A DNA stretch of 37,851 bases from AA29 sp041481445 (GTDB lineage: Bacteria; Acidobacteriota; Vicinamibacteria; Fen-336). Position 1 is the first letter of the stretch. Every line of letters begins with the position of its first letter. A program made the position numbers and the translations under genes. Location of the stretch: NCBI GenBank assembly GCA_041481445.1, contig JBGPBV010000060.1, positions 1-37,851 of the forward strand, read 5' to 3'. Shown here piece after piece: positions 15,038-22,236 of the stretch. The notes under the pieces were generated by a model, which saw only the letters and a program-made list of their open reading frames with translations, was not told where the DNA came from and did not search any database.

Positions 15038-15831
15038 AGGTCGTGCTCACCATCGCCGGCTCCGATTCCGGCGGCGGAGCCGGCATCCAGGCCGACCTGC
15101 GCACTTTCGCGGCCCACCGCGTGCACGGCACGTCCGCGATCACGGCCGTCACCGCCCAGAACTCCGTGGCCGTCCTCGACTGGGTCGCCCTGGAGCCGCG
15201 GATGGTGGTGCGGCAGATCGAGGCGGTCGCGGTCGACATGCCGGTGGCGGCGGCCAAGACGGGCATGCTCGCCACCGCCGCCATCGTGTACGCGGTGGCG
15301 GAGGCGATCGAGCGGTTCCAGCTGCCGCAGGTGGTCGTGGATCCGGTCATGGTGGCCAAGAGCGGCGACCGGCTGCTCGACGCGGACGCCGAGGCCGCCT
15401 ACCGCGACCGGCTCCTGCCCCTGGCCACCGTCCTGACCCCCAACCTGCCGGAGGCGGAGGCGCTGCTGGGCCGTCCCGTGCGCACGCTGGCCGCGATGCG
15501 CGAGGCCGCCCGCGCGCTGCAGGCGATGGGAGCGCGAGCGGTGGTCGTGAAGGGCGGCCACCTCGAAGGCGAGCCCGTGGACGTGTTCTGGGACGGCGTG
15601 CGCCTGGAGGAGCTGCCCGCCCCGCGCATCGCCACCCGGCACACGCACGGCACCGGCTGCACGTACTCGGCGGCGATCGCCGCGCGGCTCGCCCTCGGCG
15701 ACCCGCTGCTCGAGGCCGTGCGCGGCGCCAAGGCCTACCTCACGGAGGCGATCCGCCGCGCGTACTCCGTCGGGAGCGGCCACGGTCCGGTGGACCACCT
15801 GCATCCGCTCACGGGCGGGAAGACGCCCTAG
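15034..15831 (+). CDS. thiD: Hydroxymethylpyrimidine/phosphomethylpyrimidine kinase
   Basis: 265 residues of the ribokinase superfamily. Diagnostic motifs are VLTIAGSDSGGGAGIQAD at the N-terminus, the TAVTAQNSV substrate loop, VVDPVMVAKSGDRLL, LTPNLPEAEALLG and the C-terminal HTHGTGCTYSAAIAA anion hole with the catalytic Asp replaced by the ThiD-type Cys (GTGC). It phosphorylates HMP and HMP-phosphate in thiamine synthesis. Its ATG at 15034 overlaps the upstream Nudix stop. No other thiamine gene is in the window. The stop is 6 bp from the convergent AI-2E transporter stop. Confidence 0.96.
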   Translation: MKVVLTIAGSDSGGGAGIQADLRTFAAHRVHGTSAITAVTAQNSVAVLDWVALEPRMVVRQIEAVAVDMPVAAAKTGMLATAAIVYAVAEAIERFQLPQVVVDPVMVAKSGDRLLDADAEAAYRDRLLPLATVLTPNLPEAEALLGRPVRTLAAMREAARALQAMGARAVVVKGGHLEGEPVDVFWDGVRLEELPAPRIATRHTHGTGCTYSAAIAARLALGDPLLEAVRGAKAYLTEAIRRAYSVGSGHGPVDHLHPLTGGKTP

Positions 15832-15837
15832 AGCGCT

Positions 15838-16932
15838 TCAGGCCGCCTCGCCCTCGCCCGTGTCCCACATCCGGGCCACGGCCAGGAAGAAGGAGACGAT
15901 CAGCGGTCCCGCGATGAGCCCGACGGGGCCGAAGAAGGCCAGGCCGCCGAGGAGGGCGAAGAAGACGACGGCGCCGTGGAGCTCGAGCCCGCCGCGGATC
16001 AGGTAGGGCTTGACCACGTTGTCGATGAGGCCGACGGCCAGGATCCCCCACAGGACGAGGAACAGCGCGGAATAGGGGTGCCCGCCGAGGTACATGATGG
16101 CGGCGGCGGCCAGGACCACCGACCCCGCCCCCACCGCGGGCACCAGGGCCACGATGAGCGTGACCACCGTGAAGAAGACGGGGTTCGGCACCTTCACGAT
16201 GAGGTAGCCGATCAGGGCCACGAGGGCCTGGATGGCGGCGGTGGCCACCGAGGAGACGATCACCGCCACCGACACCCGCCGGAAGTCGGCGAGCAGCCGC
16301 CGCGTCTGCCCCCGGCCGAGGGGCAGGAGGTCCTCGAGCCAGTCCACGAGCCTGGGCCCGTCCACCAGGAAGAAGAAGAACGCGATGAGCATCATCGCGA
16401 GCTGGACCACGATCGACCAGGTGGCGCTGAGGACGCCTCCGACGGCGGCAGCGGCGCGTCCGGTCTGCTGCTGCGTCATCTGCTGGAGGCCCTGCCCCTC
16501 GTGGGGCAGCTGCTCGCGGGCCTTCTCCGCCACCGCGCGCAGGGGCCGGGGGAGGTCGTTGATGAGGCCCTGGACGCCCTCGCTGCGCAGGGTCTTGCGC
16601 ACGTAGGCCGCGCCGTCCGCCACCTCGTTGGCCAGCGTGATGCTGATGCTGGCCAGGGGAAGGACCACGACGAGCACGACGGCCACGGTGCTGAGCCCGG
16701 CCGCCACCTGGCGCCGGCCGCGCAGCCAGCCCACCAGCCTCTCGTACCAGGGGCCCAGAGCGCCCGCCATCACCGCGGCCACGAAGAGCGCGGTGGCGAA
16801 GGGCTGCACGATGAGGGCGAGAAGCACGAGCGCGATGATGGTCAGGACGAGCAGCGTCCAGCGCGCGGCCTCCGGGCTGCGCGCCAGCCGCACCGGGCCC
16901 TCCGGGTCGGACCCTTCCGTCTTGCGTGTCAT
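15838..16932 (-). CDS. AI-2E family transporter (PerM-like membrane protein)
   Basis: 364 residues. A basic cytoplasmic N-terminus is followed by about eight membrane segments: two close to the N-terminus (LLVLTIIALVLLALIVQPF; ALFVAAVMAGAL), one after the GRRQVAAGL loop, a large amphipathic loop (about 95-155), and a C-terminal group with the family's LVPAVGAGSVVL and GLAFFGPVGLIAGPL motifs. The family is named for AI-2 export but includes many transporters of unknown or ion substrates. ATG at 16932; TAAGCT on the minus strand lies 10 nt upstream. Divergent from moaE across a 58-bp gap that holds a perfect inverted repeat. Confidence 0.9.
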   Translation of the reverse strand: MTRKTEGSDPEGPVRLARSPEAARWTLLVLTIIALVLLALIVQPFATALFVAAVMAGALGPWYERLVGWLRGRRQVAAGLSTVAVVLVVVLPLASISITLANEVADGAAYVRKTLRSEGVQGLINDLPRPLRAVAEKAREQLPHEGQGLQQMTQQQTGRAAAAVGGVLSATWSIVVQLAMMLIAFFFFLVDGPRLVDWLEDLLPLGRGQTRRLLADFRRVSVAVIVSSVATAAIQALVALIGYLIVKVPNPVFFTVVTLIVALVPAVGAGSVVLAAAAIMYLGGHPYSALFLVLWGILAVGLIDNVVKPYLIRGGLELHGAVVFFALLGGLAFFGPVGLIAGPLIVSFFLAVARMWDTGEGEAA

Positions 16933-16949
16933 GGGATGTGCCAGCTTAT

Positions 16950-16969
16950 CCCGAGCGCGGCCGCTCGGG
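16950..16969. promoter_or_regulatory. Perfect 8-bp inverted repeat between AI-2E gene and moaE
   Basis: CCCGAGCG (16950-16957) and CGCTCGGG (16962-16969) with a 4-nt centre. It lies 9 nt before the moaE -10 box and 17 nt before the AI-2E start, so it could be an operator or a small hairpin. Confidence 0.35.
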
Positions 16970-16978
16970 GGGCGGTGC

Positions 16979-16984
16979 TAGGAT
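16979..16984 (+). promoter_or_regulatory. -10 box (TAGGAT) of moaE
   Basis: TAGGAT lies exactly 6 nt before the ATG at 16991. Leaderless transcription is inferred. Confidence 0.45.
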
Positions 16985-16990
16985 GCGGCC

Positions 16991-17407
16991 ATGGTCCGCC
17001 TGACCCGCGACCCGATCGACCTCGCGGCCCTGGTCGCGCCCGATCCGTCCGACGGCGGCGTCAGCGTGTTCGTGGGCGTGGTGCGCAACGAGAACGGCGG
17101 GCGGCCGGTACGCCATCTCGAGTACGAGGCCTACGAGGAGATGGCGCTGCCGATGATGGAGGACATCGCCGCGGAGGCGCGCCGCCGCTGGGCCGTCACC
17201 GACGTGCGGATCGTGCACCGCCTCGGGCGAATGGAGATCGGGGAGGCCAGCGTGGCCGTGGCCGTGACCGCGCCCCACCGGGGACCGGCCTTCGAGGCCT
17301 GCCGCTACGCGATCGACACCCTCAAGCAGACCGTGCCCATCTGGAAGAAGGAGTTCTACGCCGACGGCGCGGTATGGCTGGAGGGCCCCGGGGGGAGTCC
17401 TTCCTAG
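16991..17407 (+). CDS. moaE: Molybdopterin synthase catalytic subunit
   Basis: 138 residues, normal length. GGVSVFVGVVRNENGGRPVRHLEYEAYEEMA, VHRLGRMEIGEASVAVAV and the C-terminal VPIWKKEFYADG with the active-site lysines identify MoaE. With MoaD-thiocarboxylate it inserts sulfur into cyclic pyranopterin phosphate to form molybdopterin. ATG at 16991 follows TAGGAT by 6 nt. The stop TAG (17405-17407) overlaps the convergent moaA stop within one CTAG. moaA and moaD are immediately downstream but on alternating strands, so the three are not an operon. Confidence 0.96.
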   Translation: MVRLTRDPIDLAALVAPDPSDGGVSVFVGVVRNENGGRPVRHLEYEAYEEMALPMMEDIAAEARRRWAVTDVRIVHRLGRMEIGEASVAVAVTAPHRGPAFEACRYAIDTLKQTVPIWKKEFYADGAVWLEGPGGSPS

Positions 17408-18393
17408 CCGCCGATCTGGAACATCTGCCGCTCCTCGGTGGAGACGCCTTCGTCCAGGCGGTGACCGGTCGGCTTGAGGGCGACGGCGCGGCCGAGGATG
17501 GCCGACACCTCCGGCACCCCGCCTCCGGAGCGCAGCGCCTTCTTCACGTCGAGCTCGTCGTCGTTGAGGAGGCAGAGGTGGAACTTCCCGTCCGCGGTCA
17601 GGCGCATGCGGTTGCACGTCCCGCAATACGGCTCGCTGATGGGGCTGATGAACCCCACCACGCCCTTGCCGTCCGCGAAGCGGAAGTTCTTCGACTCGTC
17701 GTAGGGGTTGCCCGTGGGCAGCGGGAGGAGAGGTCCGAGCGCATCCTCGATCCTCCGGCGCGTCTCCCGCGTCGGCACGAACTGGGCCAGGGCCACGTGC
17801 GCGGTCTCCCCTCCACCGAGGGGCATCAGCTCGATGAAGCGGACGTGCCAGTCGCGCTCGCGCGCCCGCCGCGCCATGTCCACCACGTCCATGTCGTTGT
17901 AGTCGCGCGTGACCACGCAGTTGATCTTGATCGGCCGGAGCTCGGCCTCCTCCGCCGCCGCGATGCCGGCCTCGATCTCCTCCAGGCTGCCGAAGCGCAT
18001 GATCTTCTTGAGCCGCTCGGGGTGGAAGGTGTCCACGTGGACGTTGAGGCGGCGCAGCCCGGCCGCGGCCAGGGGCGCGGCCAGGCGCGGCAGCAGGACG
18101 GCGTTGCTCGTCATGGCCACGTCCTCGACGCCGGGAGTGGCGGCCACGCGCTCCACGATCTCGACGATGTCGGGGCGCAGCGTGGGCTCCCCGCCCGTGA
18201 GCCGGAATTTCCGGAAGCCCACCTGCACCGCCGCCTGCGCCACCGTCTCGATCTCCTCGGCGGTGAGCAGCTCGGGCGAAGGGACGAAGGAGAGCCCGCG
18301 CACCGGCATGCAGTAGACGCAGCGCAGGTTGCAGTGGTCGATGACGGAGATCCGGAGGTAGTTGATCTCGCGCCCGAAGCGGTCTTTCGGCAC
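17404..18393 (-). CDS. moaA: GTP 3',8-cyclase (radical SAM)
   Basis: 329 residues. The radical SAM cluster motif is C21-NLR-C25-VY-C28; the second cluster comes from PYCGTCNRMRLTADGKFHLC. FRLTGGEPTLRPD binds SAM, and the chain ends in the conserved Gly-Gly (FQIGG) needed for GTP cyclisation. It makes the first molybdenum-cofactor intermediate from GTP. A GTG at 18432 is also in frame but sits 1 nt from a TAGACT box, and the family starts just before D-x-FGR; the GTG at 18393, preceded by GGGGAAGAGAG, is preferred. The usual NVSLDT strand reads NVHVDTFHPERL, a modest variation. Confidence 0.95.
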   Translation of the reverse strand: MPKDRFGREINYLRISVIDHCNLRCVYCMPVRGLSFVPSPELLTAEEIETVAQAAVQVGFRKFRLTGGEPTLRPDIVEIVERVAATPGVEDVAMTSNAVLLPRLAAPLAAAGLRRLNVHVDTFHPERLKKIMRFGSLEEIEAGIAAAEEAELRPIKINCVVTRDYNDMDVVDMARRARERDWHVRFIELMPLGGGETAHVALAQFVPTRETRRRIEDALGPLLPLPTGNPYDESKNFRFADGKGVVGFISPISEPYCGTCNRMRLTADGKFHLCLLNDDELDVKKALRSGGGVPEVSAILGRAVALKPTGHRLDEGVSTEERQMFQIGG

Positions 18394-18433
18394 GTCTCTC
18401 TTCCCCGCCGCCGGGAGGCACGGCAGTCTCACG

Positions 18434-18439
18434 AGTCTA
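18434..18439 (-). promoter_or_regulatory. -10 box (TAGACT) of moaA
   Basis: TAGACT on the minus strand predicts a start of transcription near 18427, giving a leader of about 33 nt with a purine-rich ribosome site before the GTG at 18393. This gene therefore departs from the leaderless pattern. Confidence 0.4.
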
Positions 18440-18446
18440 CGGCGGT

Positions 18447-18475
18447 TTGCCTGACCGTCCTAATCGATCTAGCGT
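18447..18475 (+). promoter_or_regulatory. Promoter of moaD (TTGCCT-N17-TAGCGT)
   Basis: TTGCCT (18447-18452) and TAGCGT (18470-18475) are 17 nt apart, and the -10 ends exactly 6 nt before the ATG at 18482. This is one of few boxes here with a plausible -35. Confidence 0.5.
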
Positions 18476-18481
18476 GGACGG

Positions 18482-18727
18482 ATGCGCGTGCGCGTGCGGC
18501 TCTTCGCCTCCCTGCGGGAGGTGGTCGGGCGGAGCGAGGTCGAGCTGGAGCTGCCGGAGGCCGCGACCGCGGAGGCGGCCTGGCAGGTCCTGGCGAAGGA
18601 CCACCCCGGCCTGGCCGACCGGCGTCCCCGCCTCACCGCCGCCGTCAACCGCCGCTACGCGCGGTTCGACGCCCCGCTCGCGGACGGCGACGAGATCGTC
18701 TTCGTCCCGCCGGTCAGCGGGGGCTGA
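18482..18727 (+). CDS. moaD: Molybdopterin synthase sulfur-carrier subunit
   Basis: 81 residues with a ubiquitin-like beta-grasp pattern: MRVRVRLFASLREVVGRSEVELELPE, then AAVNRRYARFDAPLADGDEIVFVPPVSGG. The C-terminal Gly-Gly is the site of adenylation and thiocarboxylation. It donates sulfur to MoaE. ATG at 18482; leaderless promoter. It is divergent from moaA and convergent with the response-regulator gene, whose stop is 8 bp away. Confidence 0.95.
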   Translation: MRVRVRLFASLREVVGRSEVELELPEAATAEAAWQVLAKDHPGLADRRPRLTAAVNRRYARFDAPLADGDEIVFVPPVSGG

Positions 18728-18735
18728 GCGGGCCT

Positions 18736-19473
18736 TCAGGCCGGCTGCTCCCCCGTGTTGTCCGGCGGGTCGGGCAGGAGGCGGTACCCCGCCCCGCGAA
18801 CGGTCAGGAGGTGGCGGGGGAAGCGGGGATCGGGCTCCACGTAGCGGCGCAAACGCACGATGAAGTTGTCCACGGCCCGCGTCTGGGTGTCGGCGCTCAC
18901 GTTCCAGACCTTCTCCAGGATCTCGCCCTTCGTGACCACCCGGCCCGCGTTCTGCACGAGCAGCTTCAACAGCATGGCCTCGAGCAGCGTGAGCTGGTAG
19001 ACCTGCCCGCCCGACACGATCTGGAAGTTCCGGAAGTCGACCTGGGCCTGGCCGATGCGGGCCTTCTCGATGCCCTCGGCGGTGTCCCCGCGCGCCCAGT
19101 CCCTCCGGCGGAGGAGGCCCTTCACCCGCGCCAGCAGGACGGAGAGATCGAACGGCTTGGCCAGGTAGTCGTCCGCGCCCGCCTCCAGCCCGTGGACGAC
19201 GTCGCTCGGCAGGCTCTTGGCCGTCAGCATGAGGATGGGCACGTAGTTGCCCGACTTCCGCGTCCGGTCCGCGACCCCGAAGCCGTCGATCCCCGGGAGC
19301 ATCACGTCGAGGATGACCAGGTCGTAGCGGACGGTCGCCGTACCCGAGGCGAGACGTTCGAGCGCCTCCGCCCCGTCCCCGATCACGTCGACGTCGTATC
19401 CCTCGAGCTCGAAGTTGAACTTCATCCCCTTGGCCAGGTTCTTCTCGTCCTCGACGATGAGCAACCTAGCCAT
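18736..19473 (-). CDS. OmpR/PhoB-family response regulator
   Basis: 245 residues. The receiver domain (1-120) begins ARLLIVEDEKNLAKG; the phosphoacceptor is D56 in DLVILDVMLPG, with the K in YLAKPFD. A winged-helix DNA-binding domain occupies about 140-235 (LLEAMLLKLLVQNAGRVVTKGEILEKVW, FIVRLRRYVEPDPRFPRHLLTVRGAGYRL). It activates or represses genes when phosphorylated by the partner kinase. ATG at 19473 lies inside the last codons of the kinase gene (8-bp overlap), so translation is coupled; no Shine-Dalgarno is evident. Its targets are not shown by the sequence. Confidence 0.94.
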   Translation of the reverse strand: MARLLIVEDEKNLAKGMKFNFELEGYDVDVIGDGAEALERLASGTATVRYDLVILDVMLPGIDGFGVADRTRKSGNYVPILMLTAKSLPSDVVHGLEAGADDYLAKPFDLSVLLARVKGLLRRRDWARGDTAEGIEKARIGQAQVDFRNFQIVSGGQVYQLTLLEAMLLKLLVQNAGRVVTKGEILEKVWNVSADTQTRAVDNFIVRLRRYVEPDPRFPRHLLTVRGAGYRLLPDPPDNTGEQPA

Positions 19474-20467
19474 GGGCGGTGGTGGCGCGGTGTGGGACCT
19501 CATCCGGTCCCTGGTCCGCGGCCGCCCCCTCCATCACGCCCGGCAGCGTGACCGTGAAGGTGGAGCCCTTGTCCGGCCCCGCGCTGTCCGCGGTCACCGT
19601 CCCCCGGTGGCCCTTGACGACCGACTTCACGATGAAGAGGCCGAGCCCGGTGCCGGTGTGGCTCCGCCGCACCTCGCGGCCGATGCGGTAGAAGCGGTTG
19701 AAGACGAAGCGCAGGTGGCCCCGGCTCATGCCGATGCCGTGGTCGCGCACGCGCAGGTGGGCCTGGCCGTCCCCGTCGGCGGAGACCTCGACCTCCACCT
19801 TCGCCTGGCTCGGGTCCTTGGAATACTTGACGGCGTTGTCGAGCAGGTTGAGGACGGCCGTCTCCAGGGCCTCCGCGTTGCCCTTCAAGAGCAGCGTCTC
19901 CGGGCCCTGGTAGGTGAAGGCCTCCCGCGCGAGCTGGTGCCGCGTGCGCGTGAGGTCGATCGAGCGCCGGGCCAGGCGGGCGATGTCGAGCGGCTGCGGA
20001 TCGACCACGGCCCGGTCCGTGTACATGGCGGCGTTGAGCACGTTGTTGATGGTGGCGTGCAGCCGGTCGAGGTCCTGGCGCATCGTGCGGTAGAAGTCCT
20101 CGCGGCGGCTCTCCGGCAGGTCGCGCAGCTGGAGGGTGTCGAGGTAGAGCTTGAGGGAGGCCACCGGGGTCTTGAGCTCGTGGGTCACGGCGCTGACGAA
20201 GTTGCTCTGGCGTTCGTTGAGCCGGACCTCGCGGATGAGGAGGAGCACCATCAGGGTCAGGCCGCCGATGAGCAGGAGGAAGAGGAGGGTGCCCAGGAAG
20301 TAGATCACCCAGCGCAGGGTGCCCGCCTCCCGGGCCACGAAGTCCGAGCCGGCCAGGATCTGCCACCCGACGGTGAGCGCGACCGCGACCACGATCAGGC
20401 TCACGCCGATCGTGATGTGGATCCACTTGGGCCGTCGGCCCGAGGAGAGCTGGCTCCCCGCGTGCAT
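19466..20467 (-). CDS. Sensor histidine kinase
   Basis: 333 residues. Two membrane helices (about 17-38 and 51-78) enclose a very short periplasmic loop of about 12 residues, so sensing is probably within or near the membrane. HisKA has H96 in SAVTHELKTPVASL; the ATPase domain has the N box LLDNAVKYS, G1 VRDHGIGMS, the F box VFNRFYRI and G2 TGTGLGLFIVK. It phosphorylates the overlapping response regulator. ATG at 20467 follows TACAAT by exactly 6 nt, in the 35-bp gap after the aldehyde dehydrogenase gene. Confidence 0.94.
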   Translation of the reverse strand: MHAGSQLSSGRRPKWIHITIGVSLIVVAVALTVGWQILAGSDFVAREAGTLRWVIYFLGTLLFLLLIGGLTLMVLLLIREVRLNERQSNFVSAVTHELKTPVASLKLYLDTLQLRDLPESRREDFYRTMRQDLDRLHATINNVLNAAMYTDRAVVDPQPLDIARLARRSIDLTRTRHQLAREAFTYQGPETLLLKGNAEALETAVLNLLDNAVKYSKDPSQAKVEVEVSADGDGQAHLRVRDHGIGMSRGHLRFVFNRFYRIGREVRRSHTGTGLGLFIVKSVVKGHRGTVTADSAGPDKGSTFTVTLPGVMEGAAADQGPDEVPHRATTAHG

Positions 20468-20473
20468 GCCTAG

Positions 20474-20479
20474 ATTGTA
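20474..20479 (-). promoter_or_regulatory. -10 box (TACAAT) of histidine kinase gene
   Basis: TACAAT on the minus strand ends exactly 6 nt before the ATG at 20467, so the two-component pair can be transcribed independently of the aldehyde dehydrogenase gene. Confidence 0.5.
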
Positions 20480-20505
20480 GACCCCGGCCCAGTCGGGGCC
20501 GTCTA
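20476..20505 (-). terminator. Hairpin between aldehyde dehydrogenase stop and kinase promoter
   Basis: On the minus strand TAGA ... TCTA forms the outer arms and CCCCG ... CGGGG the inner arms, with a short CGG bulge and 7-nt loop. It begins at the dehydrogenase stop and ends in the kinase -10 box. It may terminate or attenuate read-through; no U-tract. Confidence 0.35.
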
Positions 20506-22173
20506 GAACAGCTTGTCGAGGTTCTGGAGGATGTCCCCCAGCCGGGCCCGCCGCCAGAAGCGCCGGAAGCCGAGCAGGCTCAGCTGGGCCCTCAGGCGGG
20601 CCCAGAGGGACCGCGCATGCAGCGCGCGGTTCGCCGTGGACATGAACCGGTGGAACTCCGCGCCGTACGGGTACCACCAGAGGTCGGCGCCGCCGCCGAA
20701 CTCGCGTGACACGTACTTGACCTGCACCATCTCCCGCAGGCCGGGCAGGCCGTGCGTGCGGCCGATCCCGCTCTGCTTGACGCCTCCCCAGGGGGCGGTC
20801 GGCTCGCCGTAGCTGTAGACGCAGTCGTTGACCGTCACCACCCCCGCCTGCAGCTCCCGCTCGAGCCGGCGCGCGGTCTCCGGGTCGCGCGTCCAGGCGC
20901 TGGCGGTCAGGCCGTACTCGCTGTCGTTGGCCAGGCGGATGGCCTCCTCCAGCGAGGACACGGCCATGATGGGCAGGACGGGACCGAAGGTCTCCTCGCG
21001 CATGATGCGCATGGAGTGGTCCACGCCGGCAAGGACGGTGGGAGGGTAGAACCAGCCCGGTCCTTCCAGAGGGCGGCCCCCGGCCAGGACCCGGGCGCCG
21101 TGGGCGACGGCGTCCGCCACGTGGTCCTCGACGAGCCGGCGCTGCCGCTCGAGCGTCATCGGTCCCACGTCCACCTCGCCCGCGGCGGGATCGCCCACGC
21201 GCAGGGCGCGCGTCTGCTCCACCACCTTGGCCGTGAACGCCTCCGCCACCGGCTGCTCGACGTAGACCCGCTCCACCGACGCGCAGGTCTGGCCCGCGTT
21301 GACGAACGCGCCCCAGACGATCCCGCGCGCCGCGCGGTCGAGGTCGGCATCCCGGCACACCACCGCCGCGTCCTTGCCGCCCAGCTCGAGCACGACCGGG
21401 GTGAGGTTCTTCGCCGCCGCCGCCATGACCTTCTTGCCGGTGGGGACGCTCCCCGTGAAGACGATCTTGGCCACGCGCGGGTCATCGACGAGGGCCGCGG
21501 CCACTCCGTCGTCCACGGCCACGACGTTGACCACCCCGTCGGGCACGCCGGCCTGCCGGAACAGCGCGCCGATGCGCAGCCCGATCAGCGTGGTGGCGGG
21601 AGCGGGCTTGAGCACGACCGTGTTCCCGGCCATCAAGGCCGCGGCCACGCCGGTGATGGAGATCGAGAACGGATAGTTCCAGGGGGTGATGACCAGGATC
21701 ACGCCCAGGGGCGCATAGACCACCCGGCAGTCCTTGTGCGCGAGCAGAAGCGTGTGGCTCTGGAGGGCGTCGTCGCGCAGGAGCTCCTCGGCGTGGCCGG
21801 CGAGGTGGTCGAGGGCCTCCAGGGCGGGGAACACCTCGACCAGGTGCGCCTCCGCCGCCGGCTTCCCCTGCTCGCGGGCGATGAGGGCGGCGATGTCCTC
21901 GGCCTGGGCCAGGACGAGATCGTGCGCGCGCTCGAGCACGCGCGCGCGATCGCGGAAGCTCTGGCCGCTCCAGGCCGGGAACGCGGCCCTGGCCGCGGCC
22001 ACCGCCTCCGCGGCCTGGGCGGCGTCGAGGAGGGTCGCCTCCGCGAACGGCCGCCCGTGGGCGGGATTGACGGCGGGACGCCTCCCGCCCCTCCCCTCCA
22101 CTTCGCGATTGGCCACCCACGAGTGGGCGCACTCGAGGACAGCGGGTGCGGCGGGCTCTTGAGGACGCACCAT
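20503..22173 (-). CDS. NAD(P)-dependent aldehyde dehydrogenase
   Basis: 556 residues. Catalytic C297 lies in NAGQTCASVERVYVE and general base E263 in VLELGGKDAAVV; PWNYPFSISITG and FTGSVPTGKKVM are the Rossmann-fold cofactor motifs. A C-terminal extension of about 60 residues beyond the usual fold is rich in Arg, Leu and Trp (FRRFWRRARLGDILQ), possibly a membrane-associated helix as in fatty-aldehyde dehydrogenases. The substrate is unknown; succinate-semialdehyde and long-chain aldehyde enzymes are the nearest groups. ATG at 22173 follows TAGAAT by 6 nt. It is divergent from the NTF2-like gene through a near-palindromic promoter region. Confidence 0.92.
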   Translation of the reverse strand: MVRPQEPAAPAVLECAHSWVANREVEGRGGRRPAVNPAHGRPFAEATLLDAAQAAEAVAAARAAFPAWSGQSFRDRARVLERAHDLVLAQAEDIAALIAREQGKPAAEAHLVEVFPALEALDHLAGHAEELLRDDALQSHTLLLAHKDCRVVYAPLGVILVITPWNYPFSISITGVAAALMAGNTVVLKPAPATTLIGLRIGALFRQAGVPDGVVNVVAVDDGVAAALVDDPRVAKIVFTGSVPTGKKVMAAAAKNLTPVVLELGGKDAAVVCRDADLDRAARGIVWGAFVNAGQTCASVERVYVEQPVAEAFTAKVVEQTRALRVGDPAAGEVDVGPMTLERQRRLVEDHVADAVAHGARVLAGGRPLEGPGWFYPPTVLAGVDHSMRIMREETFGPVLPIMAVSSLEEAIRLANDSEYGLTASAWTRDPETARRLERELQAGVVTVNDCVYSYGEPTAPWGGVKQSGIGRTHGLPGLREMVQVKYVSREFGGGADLWWYPYGAEFHRFMSTANRALHARSLWARLRAQLSLLGFRRFWRRARLGDILQNLDKLF

Positions 22174-22179
22174 CGCGCG

Positions 22180-22185
22180 ATTCTA
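22180..22185 (-). promoter_or_regulatory. -10 box (TAGAAT) of aldehyde dehydrogenase gene
   Basis: TAGAAT on the minus strand ends exactly 6 nt before the ATG at 22173. It is the mirror partner of the TAGAAT at 22225-22230. Confidence 0.5.
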
Positions 22186-22187
22186 AC

Positions 22188-22224
22188 TCGGTGCTCCCCT
22201 CCGCCCGCGGCGGGAGGAGACCGA
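22188..22224. promoter_or_regulatory. Nested dyad in divergent ALDH/NTF2 promoter
   Basis: TCGGT (22188-22192) pairs with ACCGA (22220-22224), and CTCCgCCCG (22199-22207) pairs with CGGGaGGAG (22211-22219) around CGG. The two mirrored TAGAAT boxes flank it. A shared operator is a reasonable inference. Confidence 0.35.
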
Positions 22225-22230
22225 TAGAAT
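22225..22230 (+). promoter_or_regulatory. -10 box (TAGAAT) of NTF2-like gene
   Basis: TAGAAT lies exactly 6 nt before the GTG at 22237. Confidence 0.5.
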
Positions 22231-22236
22231 GAGGAC

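Noticed and set aside
16950..16969. Riboswitch (molybdenum cofactor) upstream of moaE
   Set aside because: Only 58 bp separate the divergent starts and the predicted transcript has no leader, leaving no room for a riboswitch.
15976..19551. Very long plus-strand open frame (about 1190 codons)
   Set aside because: It is antisense to the AI-2E transporter, moaA and response-regulator genes and is His/Arg/Asp/Gly-rich with no family motif. Such shadows are expected in DNA of this GC content.
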